From Alphaproteobacteria bacterium (GTDB lineage Bacteria; Pseudomonadota; Alphaproteobacteria; Micropepsales; Micropepsaceae): 64,000 nt of DNA. Position 1 is the first letter of the stretch. Every line of letters begins with the position of its first letter. The translations under genes and the position numbers were made by a program. Positions 17,082 through 25,360 of the stretch are shown here, piece by piece. Under the pieces are notes generated by a model. That model worked only from the letters and a program-made list of their open reading frames with translations, ran no database searches and was not told the origin of the DNA. The stretch spans positions 39,845-103,844 of the forward strand of contig JAICHV010000007.1 in the NCBI GenBank assembly GCA_025924715.1, in the 5' to 3' direction.

Positions 17082-19700
17082 ATGCGTACCGAAGAGCCGC
17101 GCGCCATCCATCTTGCCGATTACAAAGCCCCCGATTTTCGCATCACCCATGTGCAGCTGGATTTCGCGCTTCATCCCGAAGCGACGCGCGTCACTGCCAG
17201 GCTCCAGATCGTTCGCAAGACGCCGGACGCGCCGCTGGTCCTGAACGGCGAAGAGCTTAAGCTTGTCTCGGTGACGATCGATGGCCGGGCGCTGGCCGCC
17301 GGCGATTATCGCGTCGATGCCGGCAGCCTCAGCATCGCCCATGTGCCGGACCGCTTCACGCTGGAAACCGTGTGCGAGATCGCCCCGGCGCGGAACACCG
17401 CGCTGGAAGGTCTTTATCAATCGGGCGGCATGTTCTGCACCCAATGCGAGCCGCAGGGCTTCCGCCGCATCACCTATTTCCTGGACCGTCCCGACAATCT
17501 TTCGGTCTTCACCGTGCGCATCGAAGCGGACAAGGAGCAATATCCGGTCCTGCTCTCCAACGGCAATCGCGGCGAATCCGGCGATCTGGAAAATGGCCGC
17601 CATTTCGCCGTCTGGCACGATCCCTGGCCAAAGCCGTCTTATCTGTTCGCATTGGTGGCCGGCGATCTGGGCGCCATTCGCGATTCCTTCACCACCATGA
17701 GCGGAAGAGTGGTCGAACTAGTGATCTATGTCGATCACGGCAACGAGCCACGCGCCACCTACGCCATGGGCGCGCTGAAGCGGGCGATGGCCTGGGACGA
17801 ACAGGCCTATGGCCGCGAATATGATCTCGACATCTTCATGATCGTGGCGGTCAGCGCTTTCAACATGGGAGCTATGGAGAACAAAGGCCTCAACATCTTC
17901 AACGACAAGGTGCTGCTGGCCTCGCCGGAAACCGCGACCGACGACGATTATGCCCGCATCGAAAGCGTTGTCGCCCATGAATATTTCCACAACTGGACCG
18001 GCGACCGCGTCACCTGCCGCGACTGGTTCCAGTTGTCGCTGAAAGAAGGCCTGACGGTCTTTCGCGACCAGAATTTCTCCGGCGACATGCGTAGCCGCGC
18101 CGTGCAGCGAATCCAGGATGTGCGCGCGCTGCGGGCGCGGCAATTCCAGGAGGATGCCGGCCCCCTCGCCCATCCGGTGCAGCCGCAGAGCTATATCGAG
18201 ATCAACAATTTCTACACCGCCACGGTCTACGAAAAAGGTTCGGAAGTCATCGGCATGCTGAAGACGCTGGTGGGCGATGAGGCCTATCGCAAAGGGGCCG
18301 ATCTGTATTTCCAGCGTCATGACGGCCAGGCCGCCACGGTGGAAGACTGGGTCAAATGTTTCGAGGATGCCTGCGGCCGCGATCTTTCCCAATTCCGTCT
18401 CTGGTATCGCCAGGCCGGCACACCGGTGATCGAGGCCAAGGGCGCTTATGATGCGCGGGCCAAGACCTACACCCTGGATGTGACCCAGAGCCTCGCCACC
18501 ACGCCCGGCCAGCCCGACAAAAAACCGATGCATGTGCCGGTGCGCATGGGACTGGTGGGCAAAACCGGCGCACATCTGCCGTTGACCTTGCAGGGCGAGA
18601 ACCATCCCGGGCCCGAAACCCGGGTGCTGGAGGTGACGCAGGCTTTCGAACGTTTTGTGTTTGTCGATGTTGCCGAAGAACCCCTGCTTTCGCTGGGACG
18701 CGGGTTTTCCGCTCCGGCGCTGTTCAAGACCGCGCTGGAGCGCGCCGACCGCGCCATCCTGATGGGCCGCGACAGCGATGCCTTCAACCGCTGGGAATCC
18801 GGACAGATCCTGGCAGCCGAGATCATGCTGGAAGTGGCCGGCACCGCCGGCACCGGCGCCCACACCGACTATCTGGACGCGCTTGGCGCGGTGCTGGACC
18901 AGGCGCATGAGGATCCCGCCTTTGCCGCCCTGATGCTGATGCCGCCCACCGAAAATGAACTGGCGGCGCGCAAGGCCCCGGTCGATCCGGACGCCATCCA
19001 TCATGCCCGTGTGGCGCTGGTGCGGGCCATCGCGGCCGCCCATGGCCCCGCCATCGCCATGCTGTATGAACATGCGCGCGACAGCGCCGATTACAGTCCG
19101 GATGCCAAATCCGCCGGGCGCCGGGCCTTGCGCAATGCCTGCCTGCGCTATCTGACCGCGGCCGATGACGAGGCCGCGGCGGGGCTGGCCCATGCCCATT
19201 ACCTGTCTGCCGACAACATGACCGACATGATTGCCGGCCTGGCGGCGCTGACGCGGATGGAGAGCCCCTTGCGCGACACCGCCTTCACCCATTTCCACGA
19301 CCGCTTCAAACAGGATCCGCTGGTGCTGGACAAATGGATGAGCCTGCAAGCCGGCTCGCCGCTGCCCGAGACCCCCGTGGCGGTGCGGGCGCTGATGCAG
19401 CACCCGGCCTTTGACATCAAGAACCCCAACCGGGTGCGCGCCCTGATCGGCGCCTTTAGCGGCAATCACCTGCGCTTCCATAGCGCCGATGGCAGCGGTT
19501 ATGCGCTGCTGGGCGAAGTGATCCGCACCCTGGACCCCATCAACCCCCAGATCGCCGCCCGCCTCGCCGGGGGTTTTGAAAGCTGGCGGCGTTACGACCC
19601 CGCTCGCCAGGCGATGATGCGCCGGGAGCTGGAGGCCATCCTGGGCCTCAAGGGCATCTCGCCCAATTTGTTCGAGATCGCCTCCAAGATGCTGGGGTGA
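17082..19700 (+). CDS. pepN: Aminopeptidase N (M1 family)
   Basis: 872 residues from ATG 17082 (GAGGA ribosome site), nearly the length of E. coli PepN (870). The exopeptidase motif GAMEN is at 263-267 and the zinc motif HEYFHNWTGDRVTCRDWFQLSLKEGLT begins at His299 with the downstream Glu ligand in LKEGLT. It removes N-terminal residues from peptides in the cytoplasm during protein turnover. The stop codon TGA lies within the left end of a two-stem repeat (19697-19782), so the last codons abut mobile-looking DNA. Confidence 0.95.
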   Translation: MRTEEPRAIHLADYKAPDFRITHVQLDFALHPEATRVTARLQIVRKTPDAPLVLNGEELKLVSVTIDGRALAAGDYRVDAGSLSIAHVPDRFTLETVCEIAPARNTALEGLYQSGGMFCTQCEPQGFRRITYFLDRPDNLSVFTVRIEADKEQYPVLLSNGNRGESGDLENGRHFAVWHDPWPKPSYLFALVAGDLGAIRDSFTTMSGRVVELVIYVDHGNEPRATYAMGALKRAMAWDEQAYGREYDLDIFMIVAVSAFNMGAMENKGLNIFNDKVLLASPETATDDDYARIESVVAHEYFHNWTGDRVTCRDWFQLSLKEGLTVFRDQNFSGDMRSRAVQRIQDVRALRARQFQEDAGPLAHPVQPQSYIEINNFYTATVYEKGSEVIGMLKTLVGDEAYRKGADLYFQRHDGQAATVEDWVKCFEDACGRDLSQFRLWYRQAGTPVIEAKGAYDARAKTYTLDVTQSLATTPGQPDKKPMHVPVRMGLVGKTGAHLPLTLQGENHPGPETRVLEVTQAFERFVFVDVAEEPLLSLGRGFSAPALFKTALERADRAILMGRDSDAFNRWESGQILAAEIMLEVAGTAGTGAHTDYLDALGAVLDQAHEDPAFAALMLMPPTENELAARKAPVDPDAIHHARVALVRAIAAAHGPAIAMLYEHARDSADYSPDAKSAGRRALRNACLRYLTAADDEAAAGLAHAHYLSADNMTDMIAGLAALTRMESPLRDTAFTHFHDRFKQDPLVLDKWMSLQAGSPLPETPVAVRALMQHPAFDIKNPNRVRALIGAFSGNHLRFHSADGSGYALLGEVIRTLDPINPQIAARLAGGFESWRRYDPARQAMMRRELEAILGLKGISPNLFEIASKMLG

Positions 19701-19782
19701 GGAGCGACGGCCGAGGGCCGGCAAAACCGTCCAGCGGACGGTTTTGAGCGACGAACGCCGCGAGCTTGGGCGAGCGGCCGGG
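19697..19782 (+). repeat. Two-stem palindromic repeat, copy 1
   Basis: Begins GTGAGGAGCG, overlapping the pepN stop. It contains a first stem (GGCC-GAG-GGCC core) and a second perfect stem, AAAACCGTCC / GGACGGTTTT with loop AGC, then the conserved GAGCGACGAACG and a G/C tail ending in GGCCGGG. Copy 2 at 39889-39980 has the same borders, but both stems have different bases that still pair. The second stem could also terminate pepN transcription. Confidence 0.75.
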
Positions 19783-19984
19783 TGCCGACGCAAGCGCCAA
19801 AGAATTCAACCGCCATGCCTTCTCGTTGCTATCGACTGGCAAGCGGCCGCTTTTGGCCCAAAGCGGACATTGCCTAGGGACGACAATTTACGATTGTGTT
19901 AGATACAGCTAGCGCCACTGATGGAAGGCGGGATCAGCAGAAGGTGTGCAGACAATCAGACACGCAGCAACAACGGGAACGGAG

Positions 19985-20376
19985 ATGAGGTCAGTTGTGA
20001 TACCGGGCGGCTTGGGGCTCGTTGCGGCGATGTTAGGTCAGTATGTTGCGTGGGGGCTGAATGGCGGAGGAGAGGGGTGGATAGAGCCCTTTTGTTTTCA
20101 CTAACGTCGTGGGTTCTCTTTCCGATCGTCTTCATTAGAGGAAGTAAAATGGCCCGTCGCGGCGAAAAATCCGCGTTTGACTGGACCCTTTTATCGGCGG
20201 CTGCCGCGCTAGATGTTCCTTTAGTAGCAATGACATTAATGGACGGCGGAGAGCATTTTGGCCGGGCCATGAACTTCGTTCCTGCGTACGTTTATATTTG
20301 GATTCTATTATGGCTTTCCTGGCAAATTATTGCGATTAGGCCGTTTTTGCGAAGGCAGGCGCGCTCGGCGAAATAG
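19985..20376 (+). pseudogene. Frameshifted small four-helix membrane protein gene
   Basis: Frame 2 from ATG 19985 gives MRSVVIPGGLGLVAAMLGQ, then YVAWGLNGGGEGWIEPFCF, and stops at 20099. Frame 1 continues the same kind of protein: SLTSWVLFPIVFIRG, TLLSAAAALDVPLVAMTLMDGGEHF and AYVYIWILLWLSWQIIAIRPFLRR, to a stop at 20376. Joined at the T-rich CCTTTTGTTTTC stretch (about 20088-20099) they make a plausible protein of about 130 residues with four membrane helices. A one-base deletion, or a sequencing error in the homopolymer-rich spot, would explain the break. Base composition is visibly less GC-rich than the surroundings. No family recognised. Confidence 0.5.
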
Positions 20377-20442
20377 GATCGGGGTCACAGTATGAACGAA
20401 CGGGGAAGCGAATTGACGTGCAATGCATGCTAGGAGTTTGAG

Positions 20443-20769
20443 ATGAGCTTGCGGTGGTTTGCGGCGCTCCCGGTAGTGGCGATTGCAGGCCCCGCTTTGT
20501 GGTTGTTATGGTCTGTGAGAGGATATCCGGCATACGAAGAGAAGGAGTCGGGGACTTACGCCGATCACTTCGTCAGAATAGATGCCTCCGGCGCCGTGCA
20601 CGAACTAACCCAGGATGAGCGCGACTATCTAAACACGAGATTTCATGGGGCTGACGGGGCTCGTCCGTACATCAAAGACAGGTACTGGGAGCGGACCCCT
20701 GACGGCAAACTTCACGGGTTCTTGCTCAGAAAGCGAGTACCTCGGGGAAGTCCTATGTTGCAGAGATAG
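20443..20769 (+). CDS. Hypothetical membrane-anchored protein
   Basis: 108 residues, ATG 20443 with an AGGAG ribosome site. An N-terminal hydrophobic anchor (FAALPVVAIAGPALWLLWSV) is followed by a soluble, charged part (YEEKESGTYADHFVRIDASGAVHELTQDERDYLNTRF). It is not a recognised family. It lies in the same lower-GC islet as the frameshifted gene upstream, and codon use is less biased than in neighbours, consistent with recent acquisition. Confidence 0.6.
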   Translation: MSLRWFAALPVVAIAGPALWLLWSVRGYPAYEEKESGTYADHFVRIDASGAVHELTQDERDYLNTRFHGADGARPYIKDRYWERTPDGKLHGFLLRKRVPRGSPMLQR

Positions 20770-20881
20770 ATCGAATGACCGCTTTTGGGCGCAAACGATC
20801 ATTGCTGGCGCCACCCTGCCATCCCGTTCCTCAGGCCAACGGGCCATTCGTAACCCGCGTTAACGCCCATGGACAGAGCGA

Positions 20882-20922
20882 CTCCCTGATTCGCATAATC
20901 GATTCAAGCGAATCAGGGGAGC
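20882..20922 (+). promoter_or_regulatory. Leader hairpin overlapping the ribosome site of the sensor kinase
   Basis: Perfect 11-bp inverted repeat CCCTGATTCGC (20884-20894) and GCGAATCAGGG (20908-20918) with a 13-nt loop. Its right arm runs into the Shine-Dalgarno GGGGAG of the kinase (ATG 20926). Folding would partly hide the ribosome site. No T-run follows, so a simple terminator is less likely. Confidence 0.5.
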
Positions 20923-20925
20923 TTG

Positions 20926-22476
20926 ATGCGGGTATTGTCCGCGCCGTTCGACGCCGCCGCCGGGTTGGGCGACGGCGTGGCGCGTCTGGCGACCCGCAAT
21001 ATCCGCCTCACCGTACCGATCTGCCTGGTGCTGATCTTCGGCAGTTTCGCCGCCGCCACGGCGCTGTCGATGCGGATGGACCGCAGCCATGCCTTAAGCG
21101 AGGCCGCCCTGTTCGAAAGCGCCCGGGCGCGCGATCTGGCCGCCGTGGCGGGCGCCGGCCTGGACCGCTTCGCTGCGATCGCCAGCGCCTATGCCGCCCA
21201 TCCCGATACCGACCCGCAAGTACCCGGCCTCATCAACATCGCGGTGTTCGACAAGAGCGGCGCCATGCTGGCGCTGCTGCACCGGCGCAATGTTCCGTCG
21301 CCGCCACGGGCCTTTGCCGGCCCGCATATGGTCTATTCGGACGGCAAGCGGGCCGGGATCGGCTTTGCCCAAGCCGGCAAGATCATCGCCGTGACCTTCG
21401 ACCCCGCCAGTTTGGCGCCCCCGTCCCTGCTTTCGCGCGCCGCCCTGCTGCTGCCGGGTTCGCCGCCCCTGGCCGGTAGCTGGCGCGCCGGCGATATGCG
21501 CAGCGCGGTGGTTCCGGGCGTCAACGGCAATTGGCCGGTCACCGCGGTGACCTTCCTGGACTCCGATTCGGCGCTGGATGCCTGGTACGGCACACTGCCG
21601 CTGTATCTGTTCGTCATCCTGGGCCCCGCCCTGGCCGGCGGATGGCTGGCGGCCTTGTTCGTGGGCGCCTTTGAGCGCCAGCAGAAAGCGGCCCATGCCA
21701 TCCGCAATCTCAAATCGCTGCGTCCGGTGGAAGCCAAACTGATGGTCCGCCTGGCGGGGGCGGAGCGCGCCGCGGTCGAGGCCAGCCGCGCCAAGTCCGA
21801 ATTCATCGCCCATATGAGCCATGAGCTGCGCACCCCGCTGAATGCGGTGATCGGATTTTCCGAAGTGATCGGCGAAGGATTTTATGGTCCGCCCGGCCAT
21901 CCCAAATATGTCGAATATGCCCGCGACATCGCCGAAGCCGGACGCAGCCTGCATGCCAAGATCGGCGACATCCTGGAATTCGCCAATATCGAGGCGGGGC
22001 GCTACCCGATGGCGCCCCAACCGCTCGAGCTGGCCGAGCTGCTGCAGGCCTGTATCGACGAGCAGCAGGGCCGCGCCTTTTCCCGCCGCATCGATCTCGC
22101 CTTCGGGTTCGCGGAGCCCGGCATGGTGCGCGCCGATCCCCGCGCCCTGAAGCGCATTTTCGGCAATCTGCTGGTCAATGCCCTGGACTACACGCCGGAT
22201 GGCGGCCGGGTGCGGGTCGAGATTCGGGGCAAGGGCATAACCTTGGTCGCCACCATCGCCGACAGCGGGACGGGATTTGCCGCCAAGGAACGAGAGCGGG
22301 CAGGCCTTCCCTTCCAGCGCTTCGACCGCCCCGGCTGCGTCACCGGCGCCGGATTGGGCCTGGCCATCGCCATGGAGCTGGCGCGGCGGGTGGGCGGCGC
22401 GCTGCGCCTGGCTTCCGGCCCCGGCAGCGGCGCGGTCATGGAGTTGCGTCTGCTGCGCTACGACCCGCCCCGCTGA
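20926..22476 (+). CDS. Membrane sensor histidine kinase
   Basis: 516 residues from ATG 20926. Two membrane segments (about 27-48 and 222-245) flank an extracytoplasmic sensor region of roughly 170 residues without a recognised domain. The cytoplasmic part has the H box EFIAHMSHELRTPLNAVIGFSE (His299), the N box NLLVNALDYTPDGG, the G1 box IADSGTGF and the G2 box GAGLGLAIAMELARRVGG. No response regulator is adjacent, so it is an orphan kinase whose partner must be elsewhere. PleC/DivJ-type alphaproteobacterial kinases share the H-box wording, but assignment is not possible. Confidence 0.9.
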   Translation: MRVLSAPFDAAAGLGDGVARLATRNIRLTVPICLVLIFGSFAAATALSMRMDRSHALSEAALFESARARDLAAVAGAGLDRFAAIASAYAAHPDTDPQVPGLINIAVFDKSGAMLALLHRRNVPSPPRAFAGPHMVYSDGKRAGIGFAQAGKIIAVTFDPASLAPPSLLSRAALLLPGSPPLAGSWRAGDMRSAVVPGVNGNWPVTAVTFLDSDSALDAWYGTLPLYLFVILGPALAGGWLAALFVGAFERQQKAAHAIRNLKSLRPVEAKLMVRLAGAERAAVEASRAKSEFIAHMSHELRTPLNAVIGFSEVIGEGFYGPPGHPKYVEYARDIAEAGRSLHAKIGDILEFANIEAGRYPMAPQPLELAELLQACIDEQQGRAFSRRIDLAFGFAEPGMVRADPRALKRIFGNLLVNALDYTPDGGRVRVEIRGKGITLVATIADSGTGFAAKERERAGLPFQRFDRPGCVTGAGLGLAIAMELARRVGGALRLASGPGSGAVMELRLLRYDPPR

Positions 22477-22520
22477 ACGCGGCAGGCGCTGCCTTTCGGA
22501 TGGGTCGCAGGCGCAAGCAA

Positions 22521-22549
22521 AAGGGGCGGAAAGCCAGTTTCCGCCCCTT
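22521..22549. terminator. Bidirectional terminator-like hairpin
   Basis: Perfect 12-bp stem AAGGGGCGGAAA / TTTCCGCCCCTT with loop GCCAG, between the convergent kinase and speD genes. The A/T ends on both sides suit termination from either direction. Confidence 0.8.
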
Positions 22550-22573
22550 CAGAGTTGCTCCCGCAAATACGGT

Positions 22574-23059
22574 TTAGACGACGCCGCGCTTGTGCTCGCC
22601 GACCACGATACGGCCGGGATTGAAGGCGCGCTTGAAAACGTCCAGCGCCTTGCGAGGCTCGGCGTCGCCGCACATGAAAACGTCGAAAGCGGCATAGCCT
22701 TTTTCGGGCCAGGTGTGGACGGAGATATGGCTCTCCGCCAGCACGGCCACGCCGGAGATGCCGCCGCCTTCCTCGAAAGTGTGGAGGTGGATATGAAGCA
22801 GGGTGGCGCCGGCCGCGGTCACCGCGTCGATCAGCGCGGCCTCGATTCGCTCACGGTCGTTCAGGCCTTCGGCTTCCCACAGATCGATGATCAAGTGGCT
22901 GCCGGCATAGGACAGGCCGTTCTTGGTAATAAAGTGGTCCTTCTGGTCGTCGTTCGAAGGGGGAACGATCACCGGAACCGGATGCGCTGCCGCCCGGACC
23001 CGCGGGGCCTTTTCCTTGGGAGCTTCCTTGTTCGTCGCCACCAGATTCAGTCGAGCCAT
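22574..23059 (-). CDS. speD: S-adenosylmethionine decarboxylase proenzyme
   Basis: 161 residues, prokaryotic (SpeH-like) class. The self-cleavage site is seen in LAESHISVHTWPEKGYAAFDVFMCGDA: cleavage before Ser110 gives the pyruvoyl group, with the neighbouring His and the downstream Cys of the FMCG block conserved. The N-terminal about 40 residues (KEAPKEKAPRVRAAAHPVPV) are an alphaproteobacterial extension rich in Lys and Pro. The enzyme supplies decarboxylated SAM to spermidine synthase, whose gene (speE) is divergently placed 336 bp away. Confidence 0.93.
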   Translation of the reverse strand: MARLNLVATNKEAPKEKAPRVRAAAHPVPVIVPPSNDDQKDHFITKNGLSYAGSHLIIDLWEAEGLNDRERIEAALIDAVTAAGATLLHIHLHTFEEGGGISGVAVLAESHISVHTWPEKGYAAFDVFMCGDAEPRKALDVFKRAFNPGRIVVGEHKRGVV

Positions 23060-23395
23060 TGAGCACCTACCCGTCTTGGAGTTGACACCTACGCCTTGGC
23101 CTTGTGGACTTCCGGACGCGCCTTAAAGAAGAAAGCGACGCACGGGGGTCACCCGGTCGCCGCTTTGTCCCGCTTTTTTTCTCGCGGGGTCGATTTGCAA
23201 ATAAGGCCTAGCGCCCCCCCATGCAAGAAAAAATTTCCCCCAGGGCAAATTATTTTCCCCCGCCTCAGCGGCGCAGAAGTCGCCGCGAGCGCCTGTAAGG
23301 CGTCGCGCGCGCCGGTGGACTCGCTGGCCCCGCGGCCTTATACGCGCTCGCCAAGCGGCCTCGCGCCGGCTGTCACAATTGCTAAGGAAGTGTTT
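23060..23395. other. Divergent speD-speE intergenic region with homopolymer tracts
   Basis: 336 bases without a supported gene. It contains unusual alternating homopolymer runs: TTTTTTT, CCCCCCC, AAAAAA-TTT-CCCCC and TTATTTTCCCCC between about 23165 and 23265. A weak speE promoter is possible, with TGGACT (23316-23321) and TTATAC (23338-23343), 16 bp apart. Both spe promoters must lie here. Confidence 0.45.
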
Positions 23396-24262
23396 ATGGC
23401 CAAGCTCTCCCAAGTTAAGGAACGCCTGCACAAGGGCTACGCCCAGTCCATGGACGTGACCAAAGTCCTGGCCGACGAACGCAGCAAATATCAGCACATC
23501 CGCATCTTCGACACCGTCGCCAATGGCCGGGTGATGACACTGGACGATATCGTCCAGATCACCAGCCGGGATGAGAGCGCCTATGCCGACATGCTGACCC
23601 ATCTGCCCATGCTGGAGCATGGCAAGGTGGAGCGGGTGATGATCGTGGGCGGCGGCGATCTGTCCATCGCCGACGAGGCCCTCAAGCACAAAGGCGTCAA
23701 GGAAGTCGTTCTTGTGGATATCGACGGCCGGGTGATCAAGCTGTGCCAAAAGCTGTTCGGGGGAATCAACGCCAAGGCCTTCAAGGACCGGCGCATGACC
23801 ATCGAAGTGGCCGATGCTTTCGAATATCTGGGCCGCAAAGCCAGCAAAAACCGATTCGATCTGATCATCGCCGACCGCCCCGACCCGGTGGGCCCCGGCA
23901 AGGCGCTGTTCGGCGAGACCTTCTATGACCGCGTCAAGGGCGCCTTACGCCCCGGCGGCTACGCCACCTTCCAAACCGGGGTGCCGTTCTACCAGCCCTG
24001 GGAGATCACCGAGGCGCTCGAGGAACTGAAGCAGTTCTTTCCCCGTTCGGGTCTCTATCTGACGGTGGTTCCGACTTATATTGGCGGCTTCATGGCGCTG
24101 AGCTGGGCCTCAAAGGGCGGCAAAGCGCTGGGCACGCCGGCCGGCCTCAAACGCGCGGCCGCGGCCTATAAGAAGGCCAAGCTGAAATGCGACTATTACA
24201 ACCCGGCCATCCATGCCGCGGCTTTCGCCTTGCCGAACTGGATCGCCAAGCTGGTGCCCTGA
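23396..24262 (+). CDS. speE: Spermidine synthase, divergent
   Basis: 288 residues from ATG 23396 (AAGGAAG ribosome site). Family landmarks are QHIRIFDT, LDDIVQITSRDESAYADMLTHLPM, VMIVGGGDLS (85-90), VLVDID, and IIADRPDPVGPGKALFGETFYD with both conserved aspartates (Asp160, Asp163). The glycine-rich SAM loop reads GGGDLSIADEALKH instead of the usual GGGDGGxxRE, so the decarboxylated-SAM pocket is altered. It transfers aminopropyl to putrescine; the acceptor may differ. The C-terminal 50 residues (KRAAAAYKKAKLKCDYYNPAIH) are normal for the family. Confidence 0.85.
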   Translation: MAKLSQVKERLHKGYAQSMDVTKVLADERSKYQHIRIFDTVANGRVMTLDDIVQITSRDESAYADMLTHLPMLEHGKVERVMIVGGGDLSIADEALKHKGVKEVVLVDIDGRVIKLCQKLFGGINAKAFKDRRMTIEVADAFEYLGRKASKNRFDLIIADRPDPVGPGKALFGETFYDRVKGALRPGGYATFQTGVPFYQPWEITEALEELKQFFPRSGLYLTVVPTYIGGFMALSWASKGGKALGTPAGLKRAAAAYKKAKLKCDYYNPAIHAAAFALPNWIAKLVP

Positions 24263-24275
24263 ACGGAACCGCCGC

Positions 24276-24320
24276 GAAGGGCCGCCTTCGAGGCCGCTGT
24301 GCGGCCGGGCCCTTTCCTTT
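24276..24320 (+). terminator. Terminator hairpin after speE
   Basis: Nested stems: outer AAGGGCC (24277-24283) with GGCCCTT (24308-24314) and inner GGCCGC-TGT-GCGGCC (24292-24306), followed by the T-rich TTTCCTTTC. Confidence 0.55.
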
Positions 24321-24368
24321 CACCGCCGGAGCCACCATCTTTGGCCCGTAAACAGCGGAACCTCCCTG

Positions 24369-25340
24369 ATGGCCTTGATCGGACCCGGCGGCACGCCCGT
24401 CACCTCCACACCCGCCCAGAACGCCGGCGGCGCCCCCAGCCCGCATATCAAGGACTCCTCGCTGGAGACTTTCGCCGCCGATGTGCTGGATGCCAGCCGC
24501 ACCGTGCCGGTGATCGTGGATTTCTGGGCGCCCTGGTGCGGCCCCTGCAAGACTTTGGGTCCGGCGCTGGAAAAGGCGGTCAACGACGCCAAGGGCGCGG
24601 TCAGGCTGGTCAAGATCAATATCGACGAGAATCCCGAAATCGCGCAGCAGCTGCGCATCCAGTCCATCCCCACCGTCTATGCCTTCAAGAACGGCCAGCC
24701 GGTGGACGGCTTCATGGGCGCCATCCCCGACAGCCAGATCAAAAGCTTCGTCGCCCAGCTCGCGGGTGGCGGCGGTGGCCACGACCATGGCGGTCACGAG
24801 CATGGCGGGCCCGAACACGCCGCGGAAGTGCTCAAGATCGCCGACGATTCGCTTGCCGCGGGCGATATCGGCACCGCCGCCCAGGCTTATGGCCATGTGC
24901 TGCAGGACGAGCCCGGTCATCCGCAAGCCGTGGCGGGCCTGGCGCGCTGCTATCTGCAAAGCGGCGATGTCGAGCGGGCCAAGACCACCTTGCAACTGGT
25001 ACGGCCCGATAGCGCCCAGGATGAGGCCATCCGTGCCGTCGAGGCGGAATTGAAGCTGAAGGAGAACGCGCCCCCACCCAGCCAGGCCGAAGCCTTGCGG
25101 GCGCGGCTCGCGGCCGACGCCAATGACCATCAGGCGCGCTACGATTTGGCGCTGGCGCTGGACGCCGGCGGCGACCGCGACGGCGCCTTGGCCGAACTGC
25201 TCGAGATCGTGCGCCGGAATCGCAAATGGAACGAGGAAGCGGCGCGCAAGCAGCTCGTCACTTTGTTCGAAGCCATGGGCTTCGCCGATCCGCGCACGGT
25301 CGAGGCACGGCGCAAATTGTCGGCGATCCTGTTCTCATAA
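24369..25340 (+). CDS. Thioredoxin-TPR chaperone (CnoX/YbbN-like) with histidine-rich linker
   Basis: 323 residues. A thioredoxin domain (about 30-132) with active site WAPWCGPCK (Cys57, Cys60) is followed by a linker rich in Gly and His (histidines at 138, 140, 143, 145, 150) and then TPR-like helices to the end. This domain order is that of CnoX/YbbN, a holdase and redox protector that passes substrates to GroEL. The His cluster is not part of the usual description and could bind metal. It starts a run of same-strand genes (Lon-domain protein 20 bp after, then Trm112). Confidence 0.88.
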   Translation: MALIGPGGTPVTSTPAQNAGGAPSPHIKDSSLETFAADVLDASRTVPVIVDFWAPWCGPCKTLGPALEKAVNDAKGAVRLVKINIDENPEIAQQLRIQSIPTVYAFKNGQPVDGFMGAIPDSQIKSFVAQLAGGGGGHDHGGHEHGGPEHAAEVLKIADDSLAAGDIGTAAQAYGHVLQDEPGHPQAVAGLARCYLQSGDVERAKTTLQLVRPDSAQDEAIRAVEAELKLKENAPPPSQAEALRARLAADANDHQARYDLALALDAGGDRDGALAELLEIVRRNRKWNEEAARKQLVTLFEAMGFADPRTVEARRKLSAILFS

Positions 25341-25360
25341 GCATTTGCGAAGGAGCGCTT

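Noticed and set aside
17718..19793. Long minus-strand open frame opposite pepN
   Set aside because: It gives a His/Gly/Arg-rich product without motifs. The plus strand encodes a full-length aminopeptidase N.
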